This document shows positions 1 through 8,861 of a DNA stretch of 64,000 nt, piece after piece. A program made the translations under genes and the position numbers. Numbering within the stretch: position 1 is the stretch's first letter; every line of letters begins with the position of its first letter. Below the pieces are notes generated by a model that worked only from the letters and a program-made list of their open reading frames with translations, was not told where the DNA came from and searched no databases. The stretch is from an uncultured Clostridia bacterium (GTDB lineage: Bacteria; Bacillota; Clostridia; TANB77; CAG-508): positions 124,001 through 188,000 of the forward strand of contig CATGLK010000001.1 in the NCBI GenBank assembly GCA_949538735.1, written 5' to 3'.

Positions 1-524
1 TTTGAAACTTCTTGTGCAAATCTTACTAAATCCTCTATTTTATATACTAAATATGGATTTCCTGCTGTACCTAATCCAGACCTACTTATTCCATTTTTCA
101 CAACATTAGTAATTGTTCCTTTTAGATTTACCTTTATACTATTATTTGTGGTAGCATATGGTGCTGTGATATTTACAACCAAATCATATTGACCGGCTGT
201 AAGGCCAGATACCATTGCTTTTGTTAAAGCTAAATTTGATAAAGCCTTTGTTTCTCCTGCTGGAATTTCAAATGTTGTTACTTGTTTATTATTAAAAGTT
301 ATATTTCCTGATATTGCATAGCTATTATTGTTTTTCACAGTTGCTGATACTTTATCAACATCTATATCATATACATCAACAGATTGCCCAGTAATCTCTA
401 CACTAAATGGAGCAGTTGACAAATTAGTTTCAAAGTTTCTAGTAAGTATATACTGTGCATACAATTCTTGCGCTGTAAGTATTAGCAATACTAATAAACT
501 AATATATAAAATTCTTTTCAACAT
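1..524 (-). CDS. Secreted surface protein, N-terminal part (runs off window)
   Basis: The gene starts with ATG at 524 and stays open to the window edge, so only about 174 residues are visible. The N-terminus is Lys-Arg followed by a hydrophobic stretch (residues 5-17) like a signal peptide. A beta-rich region follows with Asn/Thr/Val repeats, and the visible end contains GLGTAGNPYLVY, which resembles the GLUG-type motif of bacterial adhesins (family knowledge, not a search). It begins 8 bases after the stop of the SipW-type peptidase, so it is probably the last gene of the transcript and may be a substrate of that export route. Function otherwise unknown. Confidence 0.6.
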   Translation of the reverse strand, partial: MLKRILYISLLVLLILTAQELYAQYILTRNFETNLSTAPFSVEITGQSVDVYDIDVDKVSATVKNNNSYAISGNITFNNKQVTTFEIPAGETKALSNLALTKAMVSGLTAGQYDLVVNITAPYATTNNSIKVNLKGTITNVVKNGISRSGLGTAGNPYLVYKIEDLVRFAQEVS

Positions 525-531
525 ATTCTTT

Positions 532-1146
532 TTATGTATCACTTTTATCTTTGCTTTCCTCCATTTCTATTCTTTTTTGATGTCTTATCATTTCTTTATT
601 TTCCTTATTTCTTATTTGAATTTCCCTTATGAACAATAGTAAAATTACAACAATTATTCCAATTCGTGTTTGTAAATTTCTAACTACATATCCTACTTTC
701 GGAATTTTAAATAAGTATCTTCCCATTATCTCTTCATATTTAACTAACTCTTCATCAGAGCTATTATTGTTATCACCTTTGGTTTTATATAATGTTTGTC
801 CATTTTGTTCTACTATTTCTTCTATTCTATGTGTTATAACTTGATTTTCTTTATAAAATGATATGATGTCCCCTTGTTTTAGTTCGCTTTGTTCTACTTT
901 TACACTAAATATTAAATCATTTATATCTAATGTTGGCATCATACTTCCAGAAATTACAATAAAACTGTTTATTTGAAAACCTGAGTTTCTCTCTGAAAAG
1001 GTTCCCCATATTACTATTAGAAAATAGATAGATAATATTGCTAATAAAAAATATATAACAATACTTTTTAAAAGACTTCTCCTATTTTTCTTTTTTATTT
1101 TTTTATTAATATTATCATTTGTAAATTCTTGTAATTTATTTTTCAT
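532..1146 (-). CDS. sipW: Signal peptidase I, SipW (ER/archaeal) type
   Basis: A 204-residue membrane protease that removes signal peptides from exported proteins. It has a membrane segment near residues 27-48, the catalytic serine in SGSMMP (Ser68), the ITHRI box with His106, a GDNN acidic motif near 129, and a second membrane segment near 170-187. Ser-His rather than Ser-Lys is the mark of the SipW/ER class. It lies directly downstream of two TasA-like genes whose N-termini look like SipW-dependent signal peptides; such peptidases normally process neighbouring matrix or surface proteins. A second SipW paralogue is at 3798-4445. Confidence 0.88.
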   Translation of the reverse strand: MKNKLQEFTNDNINKKIKKKNRRSLLKSIVIYFLLAILSIYFLIVIWGTFSERNSGFQINSFIVISGSMMPTLDINDLIFSVKVEQSELKQGDIISFYKENQVITHRIEEIVEQNGQTLYKTKGDNNNSSDEELVKYEEIMGRYLFKIPKVGYVVRNLQTRIGIIVVILLLFIREIQIRNKENKEMIRHQKRIEMEESKDKSDT

Positions 1147-1152
1147 AATTTA

Positions 1153-1678
1153 CTATACCTTTATCCGTTTTTGTGTTGCCACTAAATTAATTGTGTATTT
1201 TAAATTCATTCCTGCAAATTTAGGGTCATTATTACTTTTATCCCATTTTAATGTTAATCTATAATTAGTTATTACTTGACTTTCATATGGTAATTCAATT
1301 TCTGATGTTTTTCCATTTGTTAAATCGATTTTTTCCCCTGTTGTTACATTTTGAAGTTCCACTACTAATGGAGAGTTTGTAGCTGTTGTCTTTATTTCTA
1401 AATAATATTTCATTAACACTTCATTTGTATTTATTTCATCATAATTCGCTACACTAAAATCATATGTTTTTATATCTCCGTGGCAACAAGTTTGCTTCTG
1501 TATATGTTGCTTTGTTATTGTTTAGTGTTAATACTGTTTTTGCAATTACATCTGTATCAGAAGATGCACCACTTAAATATCTTGAATTCGTTTTACCTAT
1601 TGAAAAGATTATTATTAGAAAGATTAAGCTAATAATTACAAATCGTAATTTATTAAATTTGATTTTCTCTTTTTGCAT
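1153..1678 (-). CDS. TasA/camelysin-like secreted protein, read through a CGGA +1 site
   Basis: Starts at ATG 1678, which directly follows the stop of the upstream gene. Residues 12-27 are hydrophobic, followed by NSRYLSG, as in SipW-dependent signal peptides. The zero frame stops 6 codons after residue 66. Skipping the C at 1480 (CCA C GGA) gives LLPGDIKTYDFSV and keeps the frame open to 1153, about 174 residues; the LLPGD-type turn is common in this family. A second in-frame CGGA at 1167 lies near the stop: without a shift the tail is KRIKV, with a shift it is Lys-Gly then TAA at 1163-1161. Both pieces are otherwise intact, which argues against simple decay. Confidence 0.7.
1167..1167 (-). 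other. In-frame CGGA at 3' end of the TasA-like gene
   Basis: On the minus strand AAA is followed by CGG ATA. This CGG is in frame after the upstream shift. A +1 skip gives GGA then TAA at once, so both readings end within a few codons. It is consistent with the CGGA rule but not proof of it. Confidence 0.5.
1480..1480 (-). other. CGGA +1 site 1 (P-site CCA)
   Basis: The extra C is at 1480. Zero frame: CCA CGG AGA, with TGA 5 codons after the CGG. Restored frame: CCA GGA GAT, giving Pro-Gly-Asp. No Shine-Dalgarno-like stimulator or slippery repeat is seen next to it. Confidence 0.75.
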
Positions 1679-2294
1679 CTATTCATCTCCTAACTTTTGT
1701 TTTACTATTGCATTCACAGTAATTTTTAAACTTTCTGCAGTAAACTCTGGATTTTCTATTTCTGCTGTCCAACTCCAATATATTTTTATATTGCAATTAT
1801 CTTCTGCTGTAAATTTTGTTGTCTCTCCATTTACTTCCTTTAAAATTTTTTCTCCGCTAATTGTATTATTTTCTATAGTGTTTATTGCTCCATCATTTAT
1901 TGAATATCCTGTTATTTGCAAGTTTATTCCATTTTTTTCCAAGATGCTTGTATCTATTTCTAATTTGTAGTCTATTGAAACTTCTGTATTACTTAAGTCT
2001 AATATTATTTCAAAATATCCGATTACTATCTGGTGCAATTTTATTATTTTCAGTTTGTGCTCCTACAGTTTGTTGATTATTGTTTAGTAAAAATGTATTG
2101 CTCGTTTCTATATTTTCATTGTTAATTTTTATTTCCCATGCTGCTATTGATATATTCGCTTTTGTTGTTCCTATTGAACCATATTTTGATAGTGTCATAT
2201 TAAAACATAAAAAGAGAATTATAAATGTATAAAATAACAAAAAGTTGCTTAGCCTTTTTTTTCTAATTTTCTTATATTGCTTGTTATCTAACAT
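1679..2294 (-). CDS. TasA/camelysin-like secreted protein, read through a CGGA +1 site
   Basis: Starts at ATG 2294 with a membrane/signal segment near residues 15-33 ending TLSKYGS, typical of SipW substrates. The zero frame stops 2 codons past the CGG that follows residue 91. Skipping the C at 2021 (AAT C GGA) continues as SNGYFEIILDLSNTEVSIDY to the TAG at 1681-1679, 204 residues in all. The intact paralogue at 3099-3722 has the matching order KIAPGC...SEVSVDYKFKID, so the in-window relative independently confirms the restored frame. Its stop abuts the next start (TAG then ATG), implying coupled translation. Confidence 0.78.
2021..2021 (-). other. CGGA +1 site 2 (P-site AAT)
   Basis: Zero frame: AAT CGG ATA TTT TGA. 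Skipping C2021: AAT GGA TAT TTT GAA, which matches the paralogue at 3099-3722 on both sides of the junction. Confidence 0.8.
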
Positions 2295-2311
2295 TTATAA
2301 TCCTCCTTTCT

Positions 2312-3007
2312 TTAGTATTGTTCTGCATACATTCCTATAAATAGTTTATAATTTACTTCTATGTTTTCGCCAACTTCTGTATCATTATCGCCTTCAAACC
2401 AACGCCAATCTAGAGTATATGTATCATAAGAATTATTTGCAAGTAATATTCCTATTCTTTGTAATTCTTCTGCTTTAACCCAATTGTCGCTATCTCCTAT
2501 AATATATTTTCCTCTTAATTTTAATCTGTAACGCATATTTATATTGTAATTATTTTCTTCACTCATTACTAAATTGTATTTTATATTGAATTCATTTCCG
2601 TTTCTTACAATAAACTTATATGAATTTTGGCTCGTTGGTGCTATTTTGTTGTCTGCAATATGAAATGATGAGTGTTTAAATATTTTCGCTTCATTGTTTT
2701 TATACACAATGTCATCATCATATATTACAACTTGATTTGTTTCCATTTTCTGATTTTCTTTAAAATTGTTTACAAATTTTTCGTTTATATCATTTGCTAT
2801 GTTATTATTTGTCTCACTATTATTGTCATTATTGTTGTCATATCCAAAATGCAAGTCAAAAATATCAACATATCCAGTTGGTATAAAGTTATTTAATTTC
2901 CCCATTTTTTCTATTATTAAAAATAATATTAGAATTATTACCATAATAATAAAAAAAGTCTCAATGATATTTCTATCTTTCTTTTGCTTTAGTTCATTTT
3001 CTTGCAT
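2312..3007 (-). CDS. Membrane-anchored or secreted protein of the TasA-like cluster
   Basis: A 231-residue protein with one hydrophobic segment near residues 15-33, then an Asn/Asp-rich region with several DNNN runs and a beta-rich part. The stretch NKIAPTSQ...EFNIKYNLVM lines up with the KIAP...VDYKFKID block of its neighbours, so it is a divergent member of the same exported family. It lies between the main TasA-like gene and the two shifted genes in one minus-strand transcript. It contains no in-frame CGG; the only CGGA here is AAC GGA, read normally. Confidence 0.65.
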   Translation of the reverse strand: MQENELKQKKDRNIIETFFIIMVIILILFLIIEKMGKLNNFIPTGYVDIFDLHFGYDNNNDNNSETNNNIANDINEKFVNNFKENQKMETNQVVIYDDDIVYKNNEAKIFKHSSFHIADNKIAPTSQNSYKFIVRNGNEFNIKYNLVMSEENNYNINMRYRLKLRGKYIIGDSDNWVKAEELQRIGILLANNSYDTYTLDWRWFEGDNDTEVGENIEVNYKLFIGMYAEQY

Positions 3008-3030
3008 TATTACAATTCTCCTTTTATTTT

Positions 3031-3081
3031 ATAACTTTCAGCTAAACAAATATTTATATAATTTGCTTAGCTGAGAGTTAT
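3031..3081 (-). other. Long hairpin between two TasA-like genes
   Basis: Two 21-base arms (3031-3051 and 3061-3081) pair with few mismatches around a 9-base AT loop. No long T-run follows. The position between the first, probably strongly expressed, TasA-like gene and the rest of the cluster suggests an attenuator or an mRNA-stabilising 3' end. Confidence 0.55.
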
Positions 3082-3098
3082 AAAAACTCTCATTTGTT

Positions 3099-3722
3099 TT
3101 ATACATGTTGTTCCATTAATACTGTTACTGGTATTGTTATTTCTCTTTCTGAATCTGCTTTTATTCCTTCTTGTGTATCTGAATTTGATCCATATCCATC
3201 TTCATTTACACTACCTAATGTTGTACCATCATCAGTCCAAGTTGCTTCTATTGTTACTGTTTTTGAATCTTCAACAGTTAAAGCTTCTTTACCTGCTAAT
3301 TCTATTGTTCCAGAATAATATCCATCTGCACCTCTTGTTATTGTTGTGTTACCAACTTTTACAGAAGATACTTTCATATCTATACCTTGTGGAAGTTTTG
3401 TATCGTCAATTTTAAATTTATAATCTACTGATACTTCTGATCCTTCTGGATTTATATCTATAGTACCTGTTGCTGTACATCCAGGTGCTATTTTTCCTGT
3501 TGCTACATTTGCATTGTCTTTAACATTAAATGTAACATTTGTTGTTGCTGTTTGTTCTTTACCTAAACCTACTTGCCATTTTGCAACTGCTACATTTCCT
3601 GTAGCTGTACCTTTCCAAGTATATTTAGCATATGTACCAGCAACGAAGTATAAACATACTACTAATAACATTAATGTAATTATCACGATTTTTCTTGTTG
3701 TTGCTTTGTTTGATTTTTTCAT
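3099..3722 (-). CDS. TasA/camelysin (CotN)-like matrix or surface protein
   Basis: A 207-residue exported protein. The N-terminus has a basic region, a hydrophobic core (residues 12-28) and GTYAKY, the classic SipW-dependent signal. The mature part is beta-rich with KIAPGCTATGTIDI, SEVSVDYKFKID and ITIPVTVLMEQ near the end. TasA family members form fibres on Bacillus cells, and camelysin-type relatives share the fold. Its start follows an unusually strong ribosome binding site (AAGGGGGG). It contains no frameshift and no CGG codon, so it is the in-window reference for the two broken paralogues downstream. Confidence 0.78.
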   Translation of the reverse strand: MKKSNKATTRKIVIITLMLLVVCLYFVAGTYAKYTWKGTATGNVAVAKWQVGLGKEQTATTNVTFNVKDNANVATGKIAPGCTATGTIDINPEGSEVSVDYKFKIDDTKLPQGIDMKVSSVKVGNTTITRGADGYYSGTIELAGKEALTVEDSKTVTIEATWTDDGTTLGSVNEDGYGSNSDTQEGIKADSEREITIPVTVLMEQHV

Positions 3723-3797
3723 TTGTTTCCCCCCTTTCTTTTGTTTCAGTTAGTTAACCGAATATCTATTATAATATTAAATTATAATCAAAACATT

Positions 3798-4445
3798 TTA
3801 TTTATGTACTTTTTCCTTAGGTGCATCTGCTTGTTCTTCTATTTGTTTTTTTCTTTTAAATTCTTCAAATTCTTTTCTATATTTTTCATCTTCTGCTATT
3901 GCTTTTTTCATATCTGATTTGTTAGTAGCATATAACCATATCATTCCTATTACTAGTATTACTAATAGTACTATTACTAGACCAATAGGTTCTTGCAAAA
4001 ACATTAGCATATTACCAAGTTTTGATATTTTACCTATGTATATTCCTTCTACTGTGTCTGTGCTTACAAGTGATGCATCTTCTGTATTGTTTGCGTCACC
4101 TTTTGTTTTGTAGAAGGTTTGTCCATTTTCTTTTATGATTTCTATTATTCTGTGTGTTGTTACTGTATTTTCTTCATTTCTAAAAGCTATTATATCGTTT
4201 TGTTTTAGTTCTTCAGGTTCTATAACTTTTACAAATGCTAAATCTCCTGTGTATATTTCTGTTTCCATCGAACCAGATAATACAATAAATGGTTTTATGC
4301 CAAATACATCTGGTACTTTGTCTGGATATTTATTTGCTTTATAAATTATTGACATTCCCATTAATAGTAAGATTATACATATTATAAAGAATATTGCTTT
4401 TATAATGTATGATATGCTTATTTTCTTTTTTTGATTGTTGCTCAT
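3798..4445 (-). CDS. sipW: Signal peptidase I, SipW type (second copy)
   Basis: About 215 residues from ATG 4445. An upstream in-frame ATG at 4502 lacks a convincing ribosome binding site. It has a membrane segment at residues 13-34, SGSM with catalytic Ser59, VTTHRI with His98, a GDANNTED acidic motif, and a C-terminal membrane segment followed by a charged Lys/Glu tail. It lies directly upstream of the TasA-like gene at 3099, the usual sipW-tasA arrangement. The copy at 532-1146 has a different tail, so two peptidases may divide the substrates of this block. Confidence 0.87.
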   Translation of the reverse strand: MSNNQKKKISISYIIKAIFFIICIILLLMGMSIIYKANKYPDKVPDVFGIKPFIVLSGSMETEIYTGDLAFVKVIEPEELKQNDIIAFRNEENTVTTHRIIEIIKENGQTFYKTKGDANNTEDASLVSTDTVEGIYIGKISKLGNMLMFLQEPIGLVIVLLVILVIGMIWLYATNKSDMKKAIAEDEKYRKEFEEFKRKKQIEEQADAPKEKVHK

Positions 4446-4596
4446 ATTTTCAACCCCATTATTTATTTTTGTGTTATGTACACAATTGTATCTCATATAC
4501 ATTATAAGACAAAAAGGAGAAAATATCTACATTTTCCCCCAATATAAGCATTACTTTTTCATTACAGTTTTATTACATTAATATTACACTTTTCTA

Positions 4597-6591
4597 TTAT
4601 TCATACTTAATATGTACCTTGCTTCCTTTATTTACAACAATTCCAGCATTTGGAATTTGCTCTTTTACATGTGTATTTTCTTTATCTAATCCTTCTGTTT
4701 CATTTTCAATTACTAATTCCAAACCACTTTCTTTCAAAAGTTTTTCCACTTCTTTTATACTTTTTCCTAAAACATCTGGTGTTTCTATTGTTTCAACTGG
4801 TTCTATTTCTTCAACATTTCCTTGATTAACTTCTAAATATGGTAAAATCTCACTAAAAATTTGACCACCTACTGGTGCCGCAACACCACCTCCTTGATGT
4901 CCCCCTTCTCCAGTTGGATTATACAAAGTAACCAAAACTACAACTTGAGGATTATCAATAGGTGCAACACCGCAAAAAGATGTAACATATTTATTTGTAT
5001 TTACGCCATCTTCAGAAGTTCCAGTTTTTCCACCAATTCTATAACCTGCAACTTTTGCATTTTTTCCAGTTCCTTCTGCCACAACAGATTCCATCATACT
5101 TAAAACTTTTTCTGAGGTCTCAGCTGATATTACCCTTTCATCTTTTTGAACAGGCACATCTGTTACTTCTTTTGTTTGACTATTTATAATTTGTTTTACA
5201 ACTCTTGGTTTTACACTCATACCACCATTTGATATTGCTGATACTGCTGTAACTAATTGAATTGGTGTTATCTCAAACCTTTGCCCAAAACTAATAGTTG
5301 CAAGCTCTACTGGCCCGGCCTTATTTTCTGCTAAAAATATACTGTTTGCCTCACCTGGTAAATCTATTTTTGTTGTATTTAATAGCTTAAATTTATTTAA
5401 GTAACTGTAATATTTTGCTACTCCCATTTTTTGTCCTAGCCCTATAAATACTGGGTTACAAGAATTCATTAACGCTTCCCTTAAACTTTCTGGTCCATGT
5501 GGTCTATAATATCTCCAACACTTAATTCTAACACCTGCTACTTCTATTCCACCAGTACAACAAAACTCGCCTTTATGATCTGTATCTGTAAAGCCTTCTT
5601 CTAGTGCCGCAGAGGCTGTTACTAATTTAAATACTGAACCAGGTTCATATGTATCTGCTATTGCCTTATTTCTCCATACAGCTTGCAAGTTTTTCGTCTT
5701 TTCTGCTTGTTCCATTTGCTCCCAATTTTGTTTCAACTCTTCTGTATATGGTTCATATGGTTGGTTTAAATTATATGTTGGATATGTTGCCATTGCTAAT
5801 ACATCACCATTTTGCGGATTCATAATAACTATATTCCCACCGTCTGTACACACATTGTCTATACAAGCTTCTTCTAAATATTTTTCTGCTATTGATTGTA
5901 TTGTGTAATCAATTGTTAATACTAAATCATTTCCGTCAATCGCTGGAACATAGTTTTCTCCTTCTGTTCCAATTTCTCCACCTTTGGCGTCTGTGTGTCT
6001 TTGTATACTTCCTTGTTTTCCTTTTAGTTCTTTATCATATTTTGCTTCTATTCCGTCTAACCCTTGATTATCACTTCCACAAAATCCTATTATTTGTGAG
6101 GCAAAGTTACTATATGGATAATATCTTTTTGTATCTTCATCTATATTTATTCCTGTTGTCATATTGTTTTGTTCCATCCATTGTCTTAGGTTGTCTGTTT
6201 CTTCTTTTTCAACTTTTTTTGCAATTGTTTCTATTGAACTTCTTTTGGTTACCTTTTTTAGAGTTTTTTCATAATCTAATTCAAATAGTTCTGATAATTT
6301 TTGTGCTACTTTTTCTTTGTCTTCTTTTGGTATGTTTCCTGGGTTTACTGTTACTGTTTCTACTGTACTACTTACTGCTAATTCTTTTTTTCCTGTTGCG
6401 TCATATATTGTTCCTCTTTTAGGGTTTACTTTTCTGTCTAAGGTTTGCTGTTCATATGCTAGTGTTGTTAACTCTCCTCCTTGCACAAACTGTATAAATC
6501 CTATTCTGCCTATTAAGCATAGGATTATTAAAAAAGTTATAAATAACGTGTTTCTCATTTTTCTTTTACTTGATAATTTTATTTCATACAT
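4597..6591 (-). CDS. spoVD: Class B penicillin-binding protein (SpoVD/FtsI), one PASTA domain
   Basis: A 664-residue peptidoglycan transpeptidase with one membrane anchor (about residues 13-35), a dimerisation region, and a transpeptidase domain with SVFK (Ser319), SCN (Ser377) and KTGT (Lys522). A single C-terminal PASTA domain occupies about 600-664. One PASTA domain and the place after ftsL in the dcw cluster suit SpoVD or the division enzyme FtsI; sequence alone does not separate these. Start chosen at ATG 6591 behind AGGAGG. The paralogue at 12178-14451 has two PASTA domains. Confidence 0.88.
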   Translation of the reverse strand: MYEIKLSSKRKMRNTLFITFLIILCLIGRIGFIQFVQGGELTTLAYEQQTLDRKVNPKRGTIYDATGKKELAVSSTVETVTVNPGNIPKEDKEKVAQKLSELFELDYEKTLKKVTKRSSIETIAKKVEKEETDNLRQWMEQNNMTTGINIDEDTKRYYPYSNFASQIIGFCGSDNQGLDGIEAKYDKELKGKQGSIQRHTDAKGGEIGTEGENYVPAIDGNDLVLTIDYTIQSIAEKYLEEACIDNVCTDGGNIVIMNPQNGDVLAMATYPTYNLNQPYEPYTEELKQNWEQMEQAEKTKNLQAVWRNKAIADTYEPGSVFKLVTASAALEEGFTDTDHKGEFCCTGGIEVAGVRIKCWRYYRPHGPESLREALMNSCNPVFIGLGQKMGVAKYYSYLNKFKLLNTTKIDLPGEANSIFLAENKAGPVELATISFGQRFEITPIQLVTAVSAISNGGMSVKPRVVKQIINSQTKEVTDVPVQKDERVISAETSEKVLSMMESVVAEGTGKNAKVAGYRIGGKTGTSEDGVNTNKYVTSFCGVAPIDNPQVVVLVTLYNPTGEGGHQGGGVAAPVGGQIFSEILPYLEVNQGNVEEIEPVETIETPDVLGKSIKEVEKLLKESGLELVIENETEGLDKENTHVKEQIPNAGIVVNKGSKVHIKYE

Positions 6592-6654
6592 AAAAAATCC
6601 TCCTAATCAATTTTATTAGGAAGATTTTTCTTTATTCGTTTATTTTGTTACCTT

Positions 6655-7155
6655 TTATTTAAAAATTTTATCTAATATTTGTTCAAACCAATTTTTTTCT
6701 TCTTGAACAACAACTTCTTCTGATGCTGATTCAACATAATCTTCTTTTGGCAAATTAACATATACTGTTTGTTTATTTGTCAATTTTTGCATACCAAGCT
6801 TTTCTTTTGCAATTTTCTCTACATTGTTTAATGTTTCGCCATTTTCTATTACAACTTTTAGCTGTTCATTTTCTTTTTGTATTGTTGCTAATTGTTTCTT
6901 TTGGTTTTGTATTTCACTAAATTTTTCACTTATTTTAGAGTTTCTATAACTTATAGTCAGTAGTATCGCAAATATAAATAGTACTAGCATTGTTAATTTC
7001 AATTGTTTCTTTTTTTGCATTTTTGATATTTTTACATCTTGTCTTGGTAAATCTTCTACTAATTTTAAGTTTCTATTTTTAGTTCTCTTTTGTGGTTCAT
7101 AATTTGGTTCTAATTTTCTTGGGTTTGTACCATATTCATATCTGCTTCTTGCCAT
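6655..7155 (-). CDS. ftsL: FtsL/DivIC-like septum protein
   Basis: 166 residues. A basic cytoplasmic N-terminus of about 48 residues is followed by one membrane segment (about 50-68) and an extracytoplasmic coiled coil rich in Gln/Lys/Glu (about 72-112) with the EKLGM pattern of the septum initiator family, then an acidic tail. It lies between rsmH and the class B transpeptidase, the standard FtsL place. FtsL bridges the divisome to the transpeptidase. Confidence 0.8.
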   Translation of the reverse strand: MARSRYEYGTNPRKLEPNYEPQKRTKNRNLKLVEDLPRQDVKISKMQKKKQLKLTMLVLFIFAILLTISYRNSKISEKFSEIQNQKKQLATIQKENEQLKVVIENGETLNNVEKIAKEKLGMQKLTNKQTVYVNLPKEDYVESASEEVVVQEEKNWFEQILDKIFK

Positions 7156-7178
7156 AAGTTACTCACCTCCTCTTTGGT

Positions 7179-8108
7179 TTATTCCTTTTCAAAAATTCTT
7201 AGTTTTGCGCTTTTGCTTCTAGAATTTTCTTCTTGTTCTTCTTTTGTTGCTACAATTGGTTTTTTTGTAATTATTTTTCCTTCTGTTTTTGCTCCACATA
7301 CACAATATGGCAAATCTTTTGGGCAAGTACATTTGCCTTTTGCCTCTATGTATGCTTTTTTTACTGCTCTATCTTCTAATGAATGGAATGTTATTATACA
7401 TAGCCTTCCTTGTGGTTTTAATATTGATATGCAGTTTTGAACTGTTTTGTATAATGGTTTTATTTCATCATTAACTTCTATCCTGATTGCTTGAAAAGTT
7501 CTTTTTGCTGGGTGTCCGTCTTTTTGTTTTGCTTTTGGTATTGACTTTTCTATTATTTCTACTAATTCTTTTGTTGTTTCTATTTGTTTTTGTTTTCTAT
7601 ATTCACAAATATTTTTTGCGATTCTTCTTGAAAATTTTTCTTCTCCATATTCGTAAATAAGATTTGCAAGTTGTTCTTCTTCATATGTGTTTACAACGAT
7701 TTTCGCAGTTAGCTCTTGTGTTTTGTCCATTCTCATATCTAGTTCATTTTCTCCCAAGTAACTAAATCCTCTGTTCTTTTCGTCCAATTGATATGAAGAA
7801 ACTCCCAAATCTAATAAAATTCCATCTACTTTTTCTATGTTTAGTTCTTTTATTATTTCTTTTATGTTATCGTGATTATTATGCACAAATTTTATGTTTT
7901 GGAATTCTTTTAAGTTTTCTTTTGCTGCTTTTAATGCTTCTTCGTCTCTATCAATTCCAATTAATAGTCCTTTTTCAGATAATCTTTTTGCTATTTCTTT
8001 GCTGTGACCTGCTCCTCCTAAAGTTCCATCTACATAAATCCCGTCTGCTTTTATCTCTAGACCTTGTATGCATTCCTCTAACATTACTGGTTTATGCTCA
8101 AATTTCAA
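7179..8108 (-). CDS. rsmH: 16S rRNA (cytosine-1402-N4)-methyltransferase RsmH
   Basis: S-adenosylmethionine-dependent methyltransferase of 16S rRNA. It contains HKPVMLEE at the N-terminus, DGTLGGAGHS (the cofactor-binding loop), GILLDLGVSS, a central helical domain and CIITFHSLEDR near the C-terminus, all family signatures. I place the start at TTG 8108 behind AGAGGTG, giving about 309 residues, the usual length. The frame stays open upstream to 8222 through low-complexity Lys/Thr repeats, which I read as leader rather than protein. Confidence 0.9.
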   Translation of the reverse strand: MKFEHKPVMLEECIQGLEIKADGIYVDGTLGGAGHSKEIAKRLSEKGLLIGIDRDEEALKAAKENLKEFQNIKFVHNNHDNIKEIIKELNIEKVDGILLDLGVSSYQLDEKNRGFSYLGENELDMRMDKTQELTAKIVVNTYEEEQLANLIYEYGEEKFSRRIAKNICEYRKQKQIETTKELVEIIEKSIPKAKQKDGHPAKRTFQAIRIEVNDEIKPLYKTVQNCISILKPQGRLCIITFHSLEDRAVKKAYIEAKGKCTCPKDLPYCVCGAKTEGKIITKKPIVATKEEQEENSRSKSAKLRIFEKE

Positions 8109-8109
8109 T

Positions 8110-8374
8110 TTAACACCTCTTAAGTCAAAAAAATCTTTTGTACATTTGTCTTTTGTACATTTAATTTCTTTTGTGTGTTTTTCTTTTGCTTTACCTTCAT
8201 TTGTAAATTTCTTCTTTTGCAATTTTTATCTTTTGTTGCTTTTTCTTTTGTAATTTTATCTTTTGTGTTTTCTTCTTTTGTATTTTTATCTTTTGAATTT
8301 TGTCTTTTGTGTTTTCTTTTGTACTGTTTTCATTTGTATTTTTTTCTTTGGTTTTTTATATAAACTTTTGCAAG
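8110..8374 (-). repeat. Degenerate A-rich tandem repeat between mraZ and rsmH
   Basis: The 265 bases are built from imperfect copies of a unit close to AAAAATACAAAAGAT (minus strand), about 12-18 bases each and more than a dozen in number. They lack conserved length and spacers, so this is not CRISPR. It would form an unstructured, purine-rich leader of rsmH. Confidence 0.6.
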
Positions 8375-8800
8375 TTATATACCTAACATTGTCATATTTG
8401 CTGCAATTTCATCTGCAGAAATATTTTCATCACATTTTTCCCATGTTTCTTTATTCCATATTTCTAGTCTTGTTCCTACTCCTATTATTACCGCTTCTTT
8501 TTCTAACTCTGCTGCTGTTCTTAGGTTTGCTGGTATTAAAAATCTACCTTGCTTGTCTATTTCACATTCTGTTGCTCCTGATAGGAAAAATCTAACGAAG
8601 TTTCTAGCGTTTTTATCTGATAATGGTAGTGATTTTAGTTTTGTTTCGAAATTCAACCACTCATTTTGTGAAAACGCAAATAAACATCCATCTAATCCTT
8701 TTGTTACGATGAACTTTTCTCCCATGTCTTGTCTTAGTTTTGCTGGCATTATTAATCTGCCTTTTGCATCTAGAGAATGCTCGTATTCACCAATTAGCAA
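8375..8800 (-). CDS. mraZ: Transcriptional regulator MraZ
   Basis: With a TTG start at 8800 behind AGAGAGGTG the protein has 141 residues, the family length. Two SpoVT/AbrB-like halves are visible: [19 protein letters not shown] near the N-terminus and [17 protein letters not shown] in the second half, each with the conserved DxKGR or DxQGR loop. MraZ represses its own dcw operon by binding repeats upstream of its gene; such repeats are present at 8818-8854. Confidence 0.92.
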   Translation of the reverse strand: MLIGEYEHSLDAKGRLIMPAKLRQDMGEKFIVTKGLDGCLFAFSQNEWLNFETKLKSLPLSDKNARNFVRFFLSGATECEIDKQGRFLIPANLRTAAELEKEAVIIGVGTRLEIWNKETWEKCDENISADEIAANMTMLGI

Positions 8801-8817
8801 TTGTTTTTCACCTCTCT

Positions 8818-8854
8818 CCACTTTTCTACCACTTTGTGCCACTTCTCTCCACTT
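8818..8854 (-). promoter_or_regulatory. MraZ operator: four AAGTGG repeats
   Basis: On the minus strand AAGTGG occurs four times, ending at 8818, 8829, 8839 and 8849, so spaced 10-11 bases apart, about one helical turn. They lie between the promoter and the mraZ start. In other bacteria MraZ binds clusters of GTGG-type repeats in this place. Confidence 0.8.
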
Positions 8855-8861
8855 CAATTAA

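Noticed and set aside
7179..8222. N-terminal extension of rsmH to 8222
   Set aside because: Low-complexity repeat translation without a ribosome binding site; TTG 8108 fits the family length.
8110..8374. CRISPR array
   Set aside because: Units are short, vary in length and have no unique spacers.
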